From assembly GCA_964552655.1 (NCBI GenBank), contig CAZKHG010000031.1:1-37736 (forward strand): DNA of 37,736 nucleotides, given 5' to 3'. Below are positions 1-7,224 of this stretch, one piece after another. Source of the stretch: CAZKHG01 sp964552655. Lineage in GTDB: Bacteria > Bacteroidota > Bacteroidia > Bacteroidales > Tenuifilaceae. The position numbers and the translations under genes were made by a program. Position 1 is the first letter of the stretch; each line of letters opens with the position of its first letter. Under the pieces are notes generated by a model. It worked only from the letters and a program-made list of their open reading frames with translations, ran no database searches and was not told where the DNA came from.

Positions 1-920
1 GCCTGTTGTAATTTCTCATAAACTATTTCCGGGTTATGTGGAATACCTATAAGTTTTTTTTCAACATCCGATAAATCCCCAAGTTCAACCAAATTATTAC
101 TGATTGAAAGAGTTTTTATCAACCCATTTTCCACTTGCAACAGGAACTCATAGGTTGAGCCAGAAACGCTGATGGAGTTGGTTACTGAATAAGTAGGGGA
201 ATACCCATAATTCCATTCCCATCGGGAATATTTTGTTTCAATCAAATTTTGAATGGTTTGTAAGTCCTCATCATTAAATAAATACGACACAATGTTGGGA
301 TAAGTTTTTTTAACAAATACTTGGAGAATGCCAGAAAAATCTTCCAGAGATATATCTTTGGGTAAATGCTCCTTAATGTTGGTAACCGTACTTCTTACCG
401 ATTTTACGGAATTGCTCTGGTATGAACCTGGTTTAACTTTTATCGCCTGATTCAACCGGTAAAGGTCAGAATCAAAAAGAAGAGTGCCATGATGCAATAC
501 TCTTTTCCTGTAGATATGCTCTGCGTTGCCCGAAATCTTTTTTCCGTCAACCCGTATATCATTTCGACCTTCAAACTTTGCTTTAACACCTATGCTAATC
601 AAAGCATCTACAATTGGTTGGGTGTATCGCTTAAAATCAATCAGTCTTTTGTCAATACCATTTAGAATGAATGTGAAATTCAGGTTGCCCAGATCGTGAT
701 AAACAGTTCCCCCGCCTGAAAGACGCCTGACCACCTTAACGTTATTCCTGGTAACAAACTCAATGTTTACCTCCTCCATGGTATTTTGATGCTTGCCAAC
801 AACCACAGATGGTTCGTTGCGGTAAAGCATAAAAATATCATCATTAAAATTCTTTAAAAGGTGCTCCTCTGCGGCCAGGTTGAAGTAAGGATCGGTTGAG
901 GGGCTGTTGATTATTAGCAT
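1..920 (-). CDS. lplA: Lipoate-protein ligase A (3' end cut by window edge)
   Basis: The reverse strand is open from an ATG at 920 to the window edge with no stop, giving 306 residues. The protein begins MLIINSPSTDPYFNLAAEEH. It carries the lipoate-ligase motif RRLSGGG (about residues 65-71), followed by GTVYHDLGNLNF, and the DGKKISGNA segment, whose lysine next to Ile-Ser-Gly (about residue 128) matches the catalytic lysine of LplA. The family activates free lipoate (or octanoate) with ATP and attaches it to lipoyl domains of 2-oxoacid dehydrogenases and GcvH in the cytoplasm. Family members are about 330 residues, so only about 20-30 C-terminal residues should be missing. The ATG lies 30 bases downstream of a TAAATTTG promoter element. 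It is transcribed divergently from the sigma-54-type activator. Identification is firm; lipoate versus octanoate preference cannot be read. Confidence 0.93.
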   Translation of the reverse strand, partial: MLIINSPSTDPYFNLAAEEHLLKNFNDDIFMLYRNEPSVVVGKHQNTMEEVNIEFVTRNNVKVVRRLSGGGTVYHDLGNLNFTFILNGIDKRLIDFKRYTQPIVDALISIGVKAKFEGRNDIRVDGKKISGNAEHIYRKRVLHHGTLLFDSDLYRLNQAIKVKPGSYQSNSVKSVRSTVTNIKEHLPKDISLEDFSGILQVFVKKTYPNIVSYLFNDEDLQTIQNLIETKYSRWEWNYGYSPTYSVTNSISVSGSTYEFLLQVENGLIKTLSISNNLVELGDLSDVEKKLIGIPHNPEIVYEKLQQ

Positions 921-949
921 CGGCGAAAAAAAAATTTGGCATTACTTTT

Positions 950-957
950 CAAATTTA
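950..957 (-). promoter_or_regulatory. Putative -7 element for lplA
   Basis: The reverse strand reads TAAATTTG here, an exact TAnnTTTG match, 30 bases upstream of the lplA ATG. At the expected -33 distance only TTC is seen rather than TTG, so the upstream half is weak. Confidence 0.4.
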
Positions 958-1036
958 CATATTTAATCTTAGCCGAGAACCCCTTAAAACTAAATACCTG
1001 GTGATTTCTTAAAAAATCTAAAAATATGACACGCCT

Positions 1037-1067
1037 TTGTGTTAATCGTCCAGAATATGTAATTTTG
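1037..1067 (+). promoter_or_regulatory. Bacteroidota-type promoter of the sigma-54 activator operon
   Basis: TTG at 1037-1039, a 20-base spacer, then TAATTTTG at 1060-1067: a full match to the TTG / TAnnTTTG consensus. Transcription should start near 1075, before the ATG at 1089. This makes the longer reading frame that opens at 1026 unlikely, because its first codons would lie upstream of the transcript start. Confidence 0.6.
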
Positions 1068-1088
1068 TCAGTATCGTATTTTGTAATC

Positions 1089-2327
1089 ATGGATATTCAA
1101 GCAATAAAACAACGATTTGGGATTATAGGCAACTCATTTGGGCTTAACCGGGCAATTGACATTGCCAGGCAGGTAGCACCTACCGATCTATCAGTGCTTA
1201 TTACAGGCGAAAGCGGGACAGGGAAAGAAATTTTTCCACAGATCATTCACCACTTCAGCACCCGCAAACATGGGCAGTATATTGCCGTAAACTGTGGAGC
1301 AATTCCTGAAGGCACTATTGATTCCGAACTTTTTGGTCACGAAAAAGGTTCTTTTACCGGTGCAACCGATAGCCGGCAGGGCTACTTTGAAGTGGCTAAT
1401 GGCGGTACCATCTTTCTTGATGAGGTAGCTGAACTGCCATTGTCAACCCAGGTTCGTTTGCTCAGGGTGTTGGAAACAGGGCAGTTTATTAGGGTTGGAT
1501 CATCAAAGGTTCACAAAACAGACGTTCGGGTTGTGGCTGCAACAAATATCAACCTGAGCAGAGCCATTGAAGAGAATAAATTCCGGGAGGATCTTTTTTA
1601 CCGGTTAAATACAGTTCCAATTCATATTCCGCCACTAAGGGAACGTTCAGAGGATATCCCTTTGCTCTTCAGAAAATTTGCAGTTGATTTTGCCGAGAAA
1701 TACCGAATGCCCGCCATCTCCCTTGATGACGAGGCAAAAAGGCTCTTGGTTTCTTATAAATGGCCAGGGAATATCAGGCAGCTTAAAAACGTCACCGAGC
1801 AAATTTCGGTTATTGAGGAAAGCAGATTAGTTACGTCTGATATTCTGATTAAATACCTGCCTGATTTTAATGTAAGCAAATTGCCAGCCCTGCTTAATAA
1901 AAGTTTTATTGATGAGAAAACATTCTCATCGGAACGCGAGATTCTTTACAAAATACTTTTCGATATGCGAAATGATGTGAACGATCTTAAGAAATTGGTT
2001 GGGGGGCTGATGCAGGATGGTGCTAAAAGCATGAACGTTCAGGAAGAGCAGGCACAAGTAATACATAACCTTTACAAAAAGACTGATGCAATTATTACAC
2101 AGCCTGATTCAATTCAGGTGGAGAGCAAGCAATTTAAACAAACTGTCCCCGATATTCAGGATACCGAGGAGATAATTGAAGAGTCCCTCTCGCTTGAGGA
2201 TAAAGAGGTGGAGCTTATCAGGAAGGCACTGGATAAGCATAAGGGAAAACGAAAACTTGCAGCAGGGGAACTAGGAATTTCGGAAAGAACACTTTACAGA
2301 AAGATCAAAGAGTATAATATTGATTGA
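1089..2327 (+). CDS. Sigma-54-dependent transcriptional activator (AAA+ and Fis HTH, no receiver)
   Basis: The 413-residue protein has a central AAA+ enhancer-binding domain. It shows Walker A GESGTGKE (about residues 40-47), the sigma-54 contact loop as GSFTGA (about 87-92), Walker B with FLDE (about 109-112), an arginine-finger region REDLFYRLNTVPIHIPPLRER, and a C-terminal Fis-type helix-turn-helix (KLAAGELGISERTLYRKIKE). The family remodels RpoN polymerase at -24/-12 promoters using ATP. There is no N-terminal receiver, GAF or PAS domain, so the input signal is not visible. A linker of about 100 residues separates the AAA+ and HTH parts. The start at 1089 is chosen over 1026 because a promoter lies between them. 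It sits 31 bases upstream of lptE and probably leads the lptE-TPR-secG transcript. The GSFTGA loop is a slight departure from the usual GAFTGA. Confidence 0.92.
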   Translation: MDIQAIKQRFGIIGNSFGLNRAIDIARQVAPTDLSVLITGESGTGKEIFPQIIHHFSTRKHGQYIAVNCGAIPEGTIDSELFGHEKGSFTGATDSRQGYFEVANGGTIFLDEVAELPLSTQVRLLRVLETGQFIRVGSSKVHKTDVRVVAATNINLSRAIEENKFREDLFYRLNTVPIHIPPLRERSEDIPLLFRKFAVDFAEKYRMPAISLDDEAKRLLVSYKWPGNIRQLKNVTEQISVIEESRLVTSDILIKYLPDFNVSKLPALLNKSFIDEKTFSSEREILYKILFDMRNDVNDLKKLVGGLMQDGAKSMNVQEEQAQVIHNLYKKTDAIITQPDSIQVESKQFKQTVPDIQDTEEIIEESLSLEDKEVELIRKALDKHKGKRKLAAGELGISERTLYRKIKEYNID

Positions 2328-2358
2328 TTTTGAACGAACAGATTTATAAATAAAAGCC

Positions 2359-2898
2359 ATGCATTTGTACAATTTAACATCAAAAAAGTTTTTTTCTAAG
2401 CTGATATTCATTTCGTTTCTAATATTTTCATTGCTCTTGAATGGGTGTAAAGTTAAATACACTTTTACCGGGGCATCAATTTCACCTGATGTGAAAACGG
2501 TTAGCGTTGATTATTTTCAAAACCTCTCCAGCATTGTCAACCCCAAGTTAAGCAATATTCTTACCGAGGAGATCAAAAACAGATTTGTTTCCCAGACCAG
2601 CCTTAACCTCACCAACAGCTTTGGCGATCTTCAGTTTTCCGGGCAGATTACATCATATAATGTTGCCCCAATTGCTATACAGGGAAACGAAACAGCTGCC
2701 CGTAACCGCCTGTCAATTACTGTTAAGGTCAAGTTTGTAAACACCAAAGATAATAAGTACAACTACGATAGATCTTTTACCCAATACGAGGATTTTGACA
2801 GCAATCAAAGTTTTACCCAGCTGGAAGATGGGCTTGTTGCCCTGATTGTTGATAAGCTGGTGGAAGATATTTTTGTAAATGCCGTTGCAAACTGGTAA
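2359..2898 (+). CDS. lptE: LptE-family LPS-assembly lipoprotein
   Basis: A 179-residue protein with a lipoprotein signal: basic N-terminus, hydrophobic stretch and lipobox LLNGC (Cys about 30). The mature part begins KVKYTFTGASISPDVKTVSV and contains YFQNLSSIVNPKLSNILTEE, typical of the Bacteroidota LptE family, which resembles the beta/alpha plug protein that partners LptD in the outer membrane. The known role is to help LptD insert and to bring LPS to the cell surface. It lies between the sigma-54 activator and the TPR-like gene, with a three-base gap to the latter, so it is almost certainly in the same operon. No lptD is in the window; lptC is about 29 kb away on the other strand. The family call is good; function is by homology. 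Confidence 0.85.
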   Translation: MHLYNLTSKKFFSKLIFISFLIFSLLLNGCKVKYTFTGASISPDVKTVSVDYFQNLSSIVNPKLSNILTEEIKNRFVSQTSLNLTNSFGDLQFSGQITSYNVAPIAIQGNETAARNRLSITVKVKFVNTKDNKYNYDRSFTQYEDFDSNQSFTQLEDGLVALIVDKLVEDIFVNAVANW

Positions 2899-2901
2899 AT
2901 T

Positions 2902-3717
2902 ATGGATAAAGAAACTTTTTTTAAACTCCTTGATTCAGCCGAACTACCTAATGCTGATGTTGAATCAAAACTTCATGAGCTGGTAATAAAATACCCTTTT
3001 TTTCATGCTGGCAGAATTCTTTATCTCAAAACACTGAAAGAATCGAATTCCACAATTTTCAGCTATCAGCTTCATAGAAATGCTTCACTTATTCCAGATA
3101 GAAAAAAGTTATTCATTTACATTCATAAAGCCAATAGTGTTGGCGAAAGAAACGATGAAGTTTTAAGCTCCGAAGCAGATCCTGTAATCCATGCAGAGAA
3201 GAATAACGACGAACATTTTATTTTAATTGATGATGTTGGCATAACCGATAACCTGCATGAGAAACCAAACAGCGAGTTTATTAATAAAGTCCCGGCAGAT
3301 AATGAACTTCTTGAGCTAACAGATAAAGTATCCCAACCAGGAGTAGCAGAAAAAACTTATTACGATCCGCAGCTTTACACTTTGGAAATTCCAAATGATG
3401 ACAGTAAAGGGTTAGAGTTTGATCAGCTGAAAAAATCAACCCTAAAAAGCAACGGTGATCTGATTGAAGAATTTATTAATCTCAACCCAAGGATTACCCC
3501 CAAAGCCGATTTGCCCAAAGAGAACGAGGACATTTCGCTGAAATCTATTTCAGAAACCGATGAAATAATATCTGAAACCCTCGCTCAGATATACCTTGGA
3601 CAGGATCTTTTAGATAAAGCGATAACTATTTATGAAAAATTAAGTTTGAAATATCCGGAAAAAAGTAGTTACTTTGCCGCTCAAATTCGGGAGATAGAAA
3701 ACAAAAAGAGTAAGTAA
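2902..3717 (+). CDS. TPR-like hypothetical protein of the lptE-secG operon
   Basis: A 271-residue, acidic, probably cytoplasmic protein with no signal peptide. The N-terminus (MDKETFFKLLDSAELPNADVESKLHELVIKYPFFHAGRILY) and the C-terminus (SETLAQIYLGQDLLDKAITIYEKLSLKYPEKSSYF) are helical. The C-terminal part matches one tetratricopeptide-type repeat (A..Y...G....A...YE.L....P). The middle (about residues 85-190) is low-complexity, charged and probably disordered. Its gene starts three bases after lptE and ends 16 bases before secG. My recollection is that a gene like this recurs between lptE and secG in Bacteroidales, but I cannot assign a biochemical role. A single TPR motif suggests protein-protein contact only. 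Confidence 0.7.
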   Translation: MDKETFFKLLDSAELPNADVESKLHELVIKYPFFHAGRILYLKTLKESNSTIFSYQLHRNASLIPDRKKLFIYIHKANSVGERNDEVLSSEADPVIHAEKNNDEHFILIDDVGITDNLHEKPNSEFINKVPADNELLELTDKVSQPGVAEKTYYDPQLYTLEIPNDDSKGLEFDQLKKSTLKSNGDLIEEFINLNPRITPKADLPKENEDISLKSISETDEIISETLAQIYLGQDLLDKAITIYEKLSLKYPEKSSYFAAQIREIENKKSK

Positions 3718-3733
3718 TTAAAATTTTAAAACG

Positions 3734-4078
3734 ATGTATAGTCTTATTTCTGTGCTGATTATAATTGTCTGCATCCTGCTAATTCTTATAGTTTTGGTGC
3801 AGAATTCAAAAGGTGGAGGTTTAGCAGCCAACTTTGTTTCAACGAATCAGGTTATGGGTGTTCGTCAAACGGCAGATTTCCTTGAAAAAGCCACATGGAC
3901 TTTGGCGCTTAGTTTACTTGTATTGAGTTTCATTTCAACCATGGCAATGCCTCGTGCAACAGAAAATGCACGTTCCGCTGTGGAACAACAGGTTCAGGAT
4001 ACACAGGATCAAACAGCTTTGCCCAACTTTCCAACTACTCCTGCTAACCAGAACGCATCGCCCGATTCAACCAAATAG
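3734..4078 (+). CDS. secG: Preprotein translocase subunit SecG
   Basis: A 114-residue protein with two membrane helices: about residues 3-22 (ISVLIIIVCILLILIVLVQN) and about 55-72. Between them lies the SecG signature QNSKGGGLAANF. SecG is the small third subunit of the SecYEG channel and assists protein export across the inner membrane. The C-terminal tail (about residues 75-114) is polar and rich in Gln, Asn, Pro and Thr, which is common in Bacteroidota SecG. It is the last gene before a strong terminator, so it closes the lptE operon and separates it from groESL. Confidence 0.92.
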   Translation: MYSLISVLIIIVCILLILIVLVQNSKGGGLAANFVSTNQVMGVRQTADFLEKATWTLALSLLVLSFISTMAMPRATENARSAVEQQVQDTQDQTALPNFPTTPANQNASPDSTK

Positions 4079-4100
4079 GTTTCGCTATTTTAAAATATAG

Positions 4101-4136
4101 AGGTGTCAGGATGTCATGTTCTGACACCTTTTTTAT
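4101..4136 (+). terminator. Rho-independent terminator after secG
   Basis: AGGTGTCAG (4101-4109) pairs with CTGACACCT (4121-4129) across an 11-base loop and is followed by a T-run. It ends the lptE-secG operon. Confidence 0.85.
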
Positions 4137-4195
4137 TGGCCTAAAAATCAGTATTCATGATGTTTAAATAAAATTACGACTTTATTCCGGCAAAA

Positions 4196-4247
4196 TTGGT
4201 ATCAAAATGACAGGAATTTCATACCAAATAAACCCCAAAATGGGTTT
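4196..4247. promoter_or_regulatory. Two inverted repeats upstream of groES (candidate control sites)
   Basis: TTGGTAT (4196-4202) and ATACCAA (4221-4227) are perfect inverted 7-mers 18 bases apart. Just downstream, AAACCC (4230-4235) and GGGTTT (4242-4247) are a second perfect dyad with a 6-base loop. Both lie in the 236-base gap between secG and groES. No CIRCE element (TTAGCACTC / GAGTGCTAA) and no clear TAnnTTTG promoter is seen here, so groESL may be controlled in another way. Their function is inference only. Confidence 0.3.
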
Positions 4248-4314
4248 GGCATAACTTGTGAATAAGCCAGAATCGAGTAAAAGAAATCGTTAAACTTTAA
4301 AAACTATACCAACT

Positions 4315-4593
4315 ATGTCAGATGTAAAAATTAAACCGTTGGCCGACAGGGTTCTGGTTGAGCCTATGGAAGCTGAAGAAAAAACTGCAAGTGGAATTTA
4401 TATTCCCGATACCGCCAAGGAAAAACCACAAAAAGGAACTGTTAGGGCCGCTGGTCCCGGAACAAAAGATATTACCATGGAAGTTAAGGTGGGTGATGTA
4501 GTTCTTTATGGCAAATACTCCGGCACAGAAATCACAGTTGATGGCAAGGACTACCTGATGATGAAACAATCTGATATTCTCGCCAAGCTTTAA
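4315..4593 (+). CDS. groES: Co-chaperonin GroES
   Basis: A 92-residue Cpn10 protein. It opens with VKIKPLADRVLVEPMEAEEKTASGIYIPDTAKEKPQKG, which contains the mobile loop (about residues 17-34), and continues with VGDVVLYGKYSGTEITVDGKDYLMMKQSDILAKL. It forms the seven-fold lid over GroEL and controls substrate release during the ATP cycle. It lies 53 bases upstream of groEL and is certainly co-transcribed with it. The preceding terminator isolates this pair from secG, so its promoter must lie in 4140-4314, where two dyads are present. Confidence 0.98.
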   Translation: MSDVKIKPLADRVLVEPMEAEEKTASGIYIPDTAKEKPQKGTVRAAGPGTKDITMEVKVGDVVLYGKYSGTEITVDGKDYLMMKQSDILAKL

Positions 4594-4646
4594 CCAGCAA
4601 CAAAATCATTAATTCCAAATCTGTTTAACAAAAAATCAAAATAAGT

Positions 4647-6284
4647 ATGTCAGCAAAACTTTTAAAATTTGATATTGACGCTCGCGATCAGCTTAAAAAA
4701 GGTGTTGATCAGCTAGCAAATGCCGTTAAAATAACACTAGGCCCTAAGGGTCGTAATGTTGTGATTGAAAAGAAATTTGGATCACCTCAAATTACTAAGG
4801 ATGGCGTTACCGTTGCTAAGGAAATTGAACTTGAGGACGGTTTTGAGAATGTTGGCGCCCAAATGGTTAAAGAGGTTGCTTCCAAAACCGCCGATGATGC
4901 CGGTGATGGAACCACCACTGCAACTGTCCTTGCTCAATCAATCGTTCAGGTTGGTTTAAAAAATGTTACCGCAGGTGCAAATCCGATGGATTTGAAACGA
5001 GGAATAGACAAGGCTGTGGCCAAGGTTGTAGAAAGTTTGAGAAAACAGAGCATAGCCGTTGGCGATGACTATGTAAAAATCGAACAAGTAGCCACAATTT
5101 CTGCCAACAACGATGGTGAGATTGGAAAGCTCATAGCTGAGGCAATGAAGAAAGTAAAGAAGGAAGGTGTTATCACCGTTGAGGAAGCTAAAGGCATTGA
5201 AACCACTGTTGAAGTGGTTGAAGGGATGCAGTTCGACCGTGGGTATATTTCCCCTTATTTTATTACTGATCCGGAGAAAATGGAGGCAGTGCTTGAGAAC
5301 CCCTTCATCCTGATCACCGATCGCAAGATTTCAACCATGAAAGACCTGCTGCCTATACTTGAACCTGTTGCTCAGGCTGGCCGTTCATTATTGATCATTG
5401 CTGAGGATGTTGAAGGTGAAGCTTTGGCAACCCTTGTGGTTAATAAGCTGCGCGGTTCTTTGAAAATTGCTGCTATTAAAGCCCCTGGTTTTGGCGATCG
5501 CAGAAAAGAAATGTTGGAGGATATTGCAATCCTAACTGGCGGTATCGTTATCAGCGAGGAGAAAGGATTGAAACTGGATGCAGCTAAAATGGATATGCTG
5601 GGCAATACAGAAAAGGTTACCATTGATAAAGAGAATACCACAATCGTTAATGGTGCCGGTAAAAAAGACAATATCAACAAGCGCATTGCGCAGATCAAAA
5701 CCCAGATTGAAAATACTACATCGGATTATGATCGTGAGAAACTTCAGGAGCGTCTTGCCAAGCTGGCCGGAGGAGTTGCCGTTCTGTATGTTGGTGCTGC
5801 AACCGAAACTGAAATGAAAGAAAAAAAGGATCGCGTTGATGACGCTCTCAGCGCTACCCGTGCTGCCGTAGAAGAAGGTATTGTTCCAGGTGGTGGTGTG
5901 GCTTACGTTCGCGCTATTGAAGGGCTTGAGGATATGAAGGGCTCAAATGATGATGAAACCACAGGTATTAACATCGTGAAAAGGGCAATTGAGGAACCAC
6001 TTCGTCAGATCGTTGAAAATGCCGGTTTGGAGGGCTCAGTAATTGTACAGAAGGTTAAGGAGGGTAAGAAAGATTATGGCTATAATGCTCATACCAACCA
6101 GTACGAAAACCTTTACCAGAGCGGTGTGATTGACCCAACCAAGGTAACTCGTATTGCACTCGAAAATGCAGCATCCATTGCCGGAATGCTTTTAACCACC
6201 GAGTGTGTTGTTGTAGAAAAGAAAGAGGAACACCCTGCCCCAATGGGGAACCCCGGAATGGGCGGAATGGGTGGAATGATGTAA
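4647..6284 (+). CDS. groEL: Chaperonin GroEL
   Basis: A full-length 545-residue Hsp60. The N-terminus holds KITLGPKGRNVVIEKKFGSP and the ATP site VASKTADDAGDGTTTATVLA. The apical and equatorial domains are intact, with AAVEEGIVPGGGVAY, and the C-terminal Gly-Gly-Met tail (GNPGMGGMGGMM) is present. It folds cytosolic proteins inside a 14-mer double ring with GroES. It is the second gene of the groESL operon and is followed by a strong hairpin terminator. No odd features. Confidence 0.99.
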   Translation: MSAKLLKFDIDARDQLKKGVDQLANAVKITLGPKGRNVVIEKKFGSPQITKDGVTVAKEIELEDGFENVGAQMVKEVASKTADDAGDGTTTATVLAQSIVQVGLKNVTAGANPMDLKRGIDKAVAKVVESLRKQSIAVGDDYVKIEQVATISANNDGEIGKLIAEAMKKVKKEGVITVEEAKGIETTVEVVEGMQFDRGYISPYFITDPEKMEAVLENPFILITDRKISTMKDLLPILEPVAQAGRSLLIIAEDVEGEALATLVVNKLRGSLKIAAIKAPGFGDRRKEMLEDIAILTGGIVISEEKGLKLDAAKMDMLGNTEKVTIDKENTTIVNGAGKKDNINKRIAQIKTQIENTTSDYDREKLQERLAKLAGGVAVLYVGAATETEMKEKKDRVDDALSATRAAVEEGIVPGGGVAYVRAIEGLEDMKGSNDDETTGINIVKRAIEEPLRQIVENAGLEGSVIVQKVKEGKKDYGYNAHTNQYENLYQSGVIDPTKVTRIALENAASIAGMLLTTECVVVEKKEEHPAPMGNPGMGGMGGMM

Positions 6285-6299
6285 AATACCACTACAAGT

Positions 6300-6340
6300 T
6301 AATAGAAAAGGAGAGTATTTGCTCTCCTTTTCTATTATAA
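6300..6340 (+). terminator. Terminator after groEL
   Basis: A perfect 16-bp stem, 6300-6315 with 6322-6337, and a 6-base loop TATTTG. The core is GGAGAG / CTCTCC and the 3' arm is T-rich (CTCTCCTTTTCTATTA). It ends the groESL operon. Confidence 0.85.
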
Positions 6341-6396
6341 AGCAAAACAAAGAACCTTAATATTCAAATTGGTACAGGTATATTCAGCAACAAGTA

Positions 6397-6466
6397 TATG
6401 CAGCGTTCGGCAACTGCCGAAACTCGAACATACGTCCGGCAACCGCCGGATATGAGCCCAACGAGC
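6397..6466 (-). repeat. tRNA-fMet-derived 3'-half repeat with two hairpin insertions (copy 1)
   Basis: Read on the minus strand, this holds pieces of the initiator tRNA at 6993-7065: GCTCGTTGGGCTCATA (D-stem end and anticodon arm), then CGTATGTTCGAGT (T arm), then CATA. Where the real tRNA has ACCCAAAGGT, a hairpin TCCGGC-GGTT-GCCGGA is present. A second hairpin, TTCGGC-AGTT-GCCGAA plus CGCTG, splits the T stem. The 5' half of the tRNA is absent. This cannot fold as a normal tRNA. Bases 6397-6451 are identical to 6796-6850. It lies just 3' of the GIY-YIG gene and may be one boundary of a small mobile unit. Confidence 0.7.
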
Positions 6467-6489
6467 AATTAAGAAGCAGAACAGCATTT

Positions 6490-6741
6490 TCAGGCCTGTT
6501 TCAAAATGATGCTACGGATATAAAGCCTTCCCTGATGGGATTTTAGCTCTTGCTCCCGCTTCAATGCCTCAGCTTTAGATGAGAATTTTTCGGTGTGTAA
6601 GAGCTTCCAAGGCTGAAACCTTTTGGTCCAGCCCCTATTCCCCGGATGGTTATGCGCCAATAGACGACCTTCGGGGTTGGAGGAAAAGCCGATGTAAATT
6701 TTATCGAAAGGCTCAGAATACAGAACGTAAGCGTGGAACAT
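6490..6741 (-). CDS. Small single-domain GIY-YIG endonuclease
   Basis: An 83-residue protein made only of a GIY-YIG nuclease domain. YVLYS (about residues 5-9) and YIG (16-18) form the two halves of the signature. Arg26 (in EGRLLAH) and Glu63 (in KREQELK) fit the conserved catalytic Arg and Glu positions, so it looks active. The family hydrolyses DNA phosphodiester bonds and includes homing and repair nucleases, as well as many stand-alone domains of unknown role (UPF0213/YhbQ-like). The ATG at 6741 is chosen because the open frame upstream runs through a terminator and tRNA-derived sequence and then into the N gap. That start lies about 17 bases past a copy of the tRNA-fMet terminator, and the gene is flanked by tRNA-derived repeats. 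No DNA-binding accessory domain is present. A mobile or homing role is inferred from context. Confidence 0.85.
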   Translation of the reverse strand: MFHAYVLYSEPFDKIYIGFSSNPEGRLLAHNHPGNRGWTKRFQPWKLLHTEKFSSKAEALKREQELKSHQGRLYIRSIILKQA

Positions 6742-6744
6742 AGG

Positions 6745-6850
6745 GCATTGATTAACAGCAAAACCCCCAAGAAATGGGGGTTGTAGTAGCGGGGGTATGC
6801 AGCGTTCGGCAACTGCCGAAACTCGAACATACGTCCGGCAACCGCCGGAT
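6745..6850 (-). repeat. Second tRNA-fMet-derived repeat with terminator copy (copy 2, cut by gap)
   Basis: Bases 6745-6799 are identical to 6951-7005 and hold the tRNA acceptor end (CATACCCCCGCTACTA on the minus strand) plus the tRNA terminator. Bases 6796-6850 are identical to 6397-6451 and hold the two hairpins and the T-arm sequence. So this copy joins a genuine tRNA-fMet 3' end to the hairpin-decorated version, and then runs into the N gap. A terminator hairpin copy lies at 6762-6782. Confidence 0.75.
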
Positions 6851-6950
6851 NNNNNNNNNNNNNNNNNNNNNNNNNNNNNNNNNNNNNNNNNNNNNNNNNN
6901 NNNNNNNNNNNNNNNNNNNNNNNNNNNNNNNNNNNNNNNNNNNNNNNNNN
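6851..6950. other. Assembly gap (100 N)
   Basis: Exactly 100 N, the usual placeholder for a scaffold join of unknown length. The contig on the left ends with a 55-base repeat (6796-6850 = 6397-6451) and the contig on the right begins with another (6951-7005 = 6745-6799). Both lengths fit contig ends from a k=55 de Bruijn graph. The missing length and content are unknown. Confidence 0.95.
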
Positions 6951-6963
6951 GCATTGATTAACA

Positions 6964-6988
6964 GCAAAACCCCCAAGAAATGGGGGTT
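6964..6988 (-). terminator. Terminator of the initiator tRNA gene
   Basis: On the minus strand AACCCCC (6982-6988) pairs with GGGGGTT (6968-6974) across ATTTCTT and is followed by TTTTGCTGTT. It begins one base after the CTA that follows the tRNA. An identical copy at 6762-6782 precedes the GIY-YIG gene. Confidence 0.8.
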
Positions 6989-6992
6989 GTAG

Positions 6993-7065
<73 letters not shown>

Positions 7066-7105
7066 ATATATTTTATGTTCTAAGAACGTTCCTTCAAATG
7101 CGGTG

Positions 7106-7136
7106 CAAATATAATATCAACAATTACAATAAACAA
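7106..7136 (-). promoter_or_regulatory. Promoter of the initiator tRNA
   Basis: The minus strand reads TTG (7136-7134), 20 bases, then TATATTTG (7113-7106): a full TTG / TAnnTTTG match about 40 bases upstream of the tRNA 5' end. Confidence 0.65.
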
Positions 7137-7175
7137 TTTTTGGGTGATTTTTTTCAACCATTAAAATACCCGGAA

Positions 7176-7204
7176 ATAAAAAAGCCACCTGTAGGAAGTG
7201 GCTT
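7176..7204 (-). terminator. Terminator after the SiaC pair
   Basis: On the minus strand AAGCCAC (7204-7198) pairs with GTGGCTT (7188-7182), followed by a T-run. It lies 21 bases after the stop of the SiaC gene at 7225. Confidence 0.85.
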
Positions 7205-7224
7205 ACATTCGTTTACTATCAATT

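Noticed and set aside
1026..1088. N-terminal extension of the sigma-54 activator
   Set aside because: A full promoter lies inside it and the extra residues (TRLCVNRPEYVILSVSYF) do not match the family start.
4247..4262. Sigma-54 promoter (TGGCAT then TTGTG) upstream of groES
   Set aside because: The distance between the two halves is two bases short of the strict -24/-12 spacing.
5372..5698. Antisense frame within groEL (likewise 6055-6243)
   Set aside because: Shadow of a highly conserved gene; no promoter or family resemblance.
6397..6850. CRISPR array made of the repeated hairpins
   Set aside because: Only two copies, no regular spacers and no cas genes; the repeats match tRNA-fMet.
6490..6954. 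154-residue frame extending the GIY-YIG protein at its N-terminus
   Set aside because: The extra residues are translated from the N gap, tRNA-derived sequence and a terminator. The ATG at 6741 gives a complete domain.
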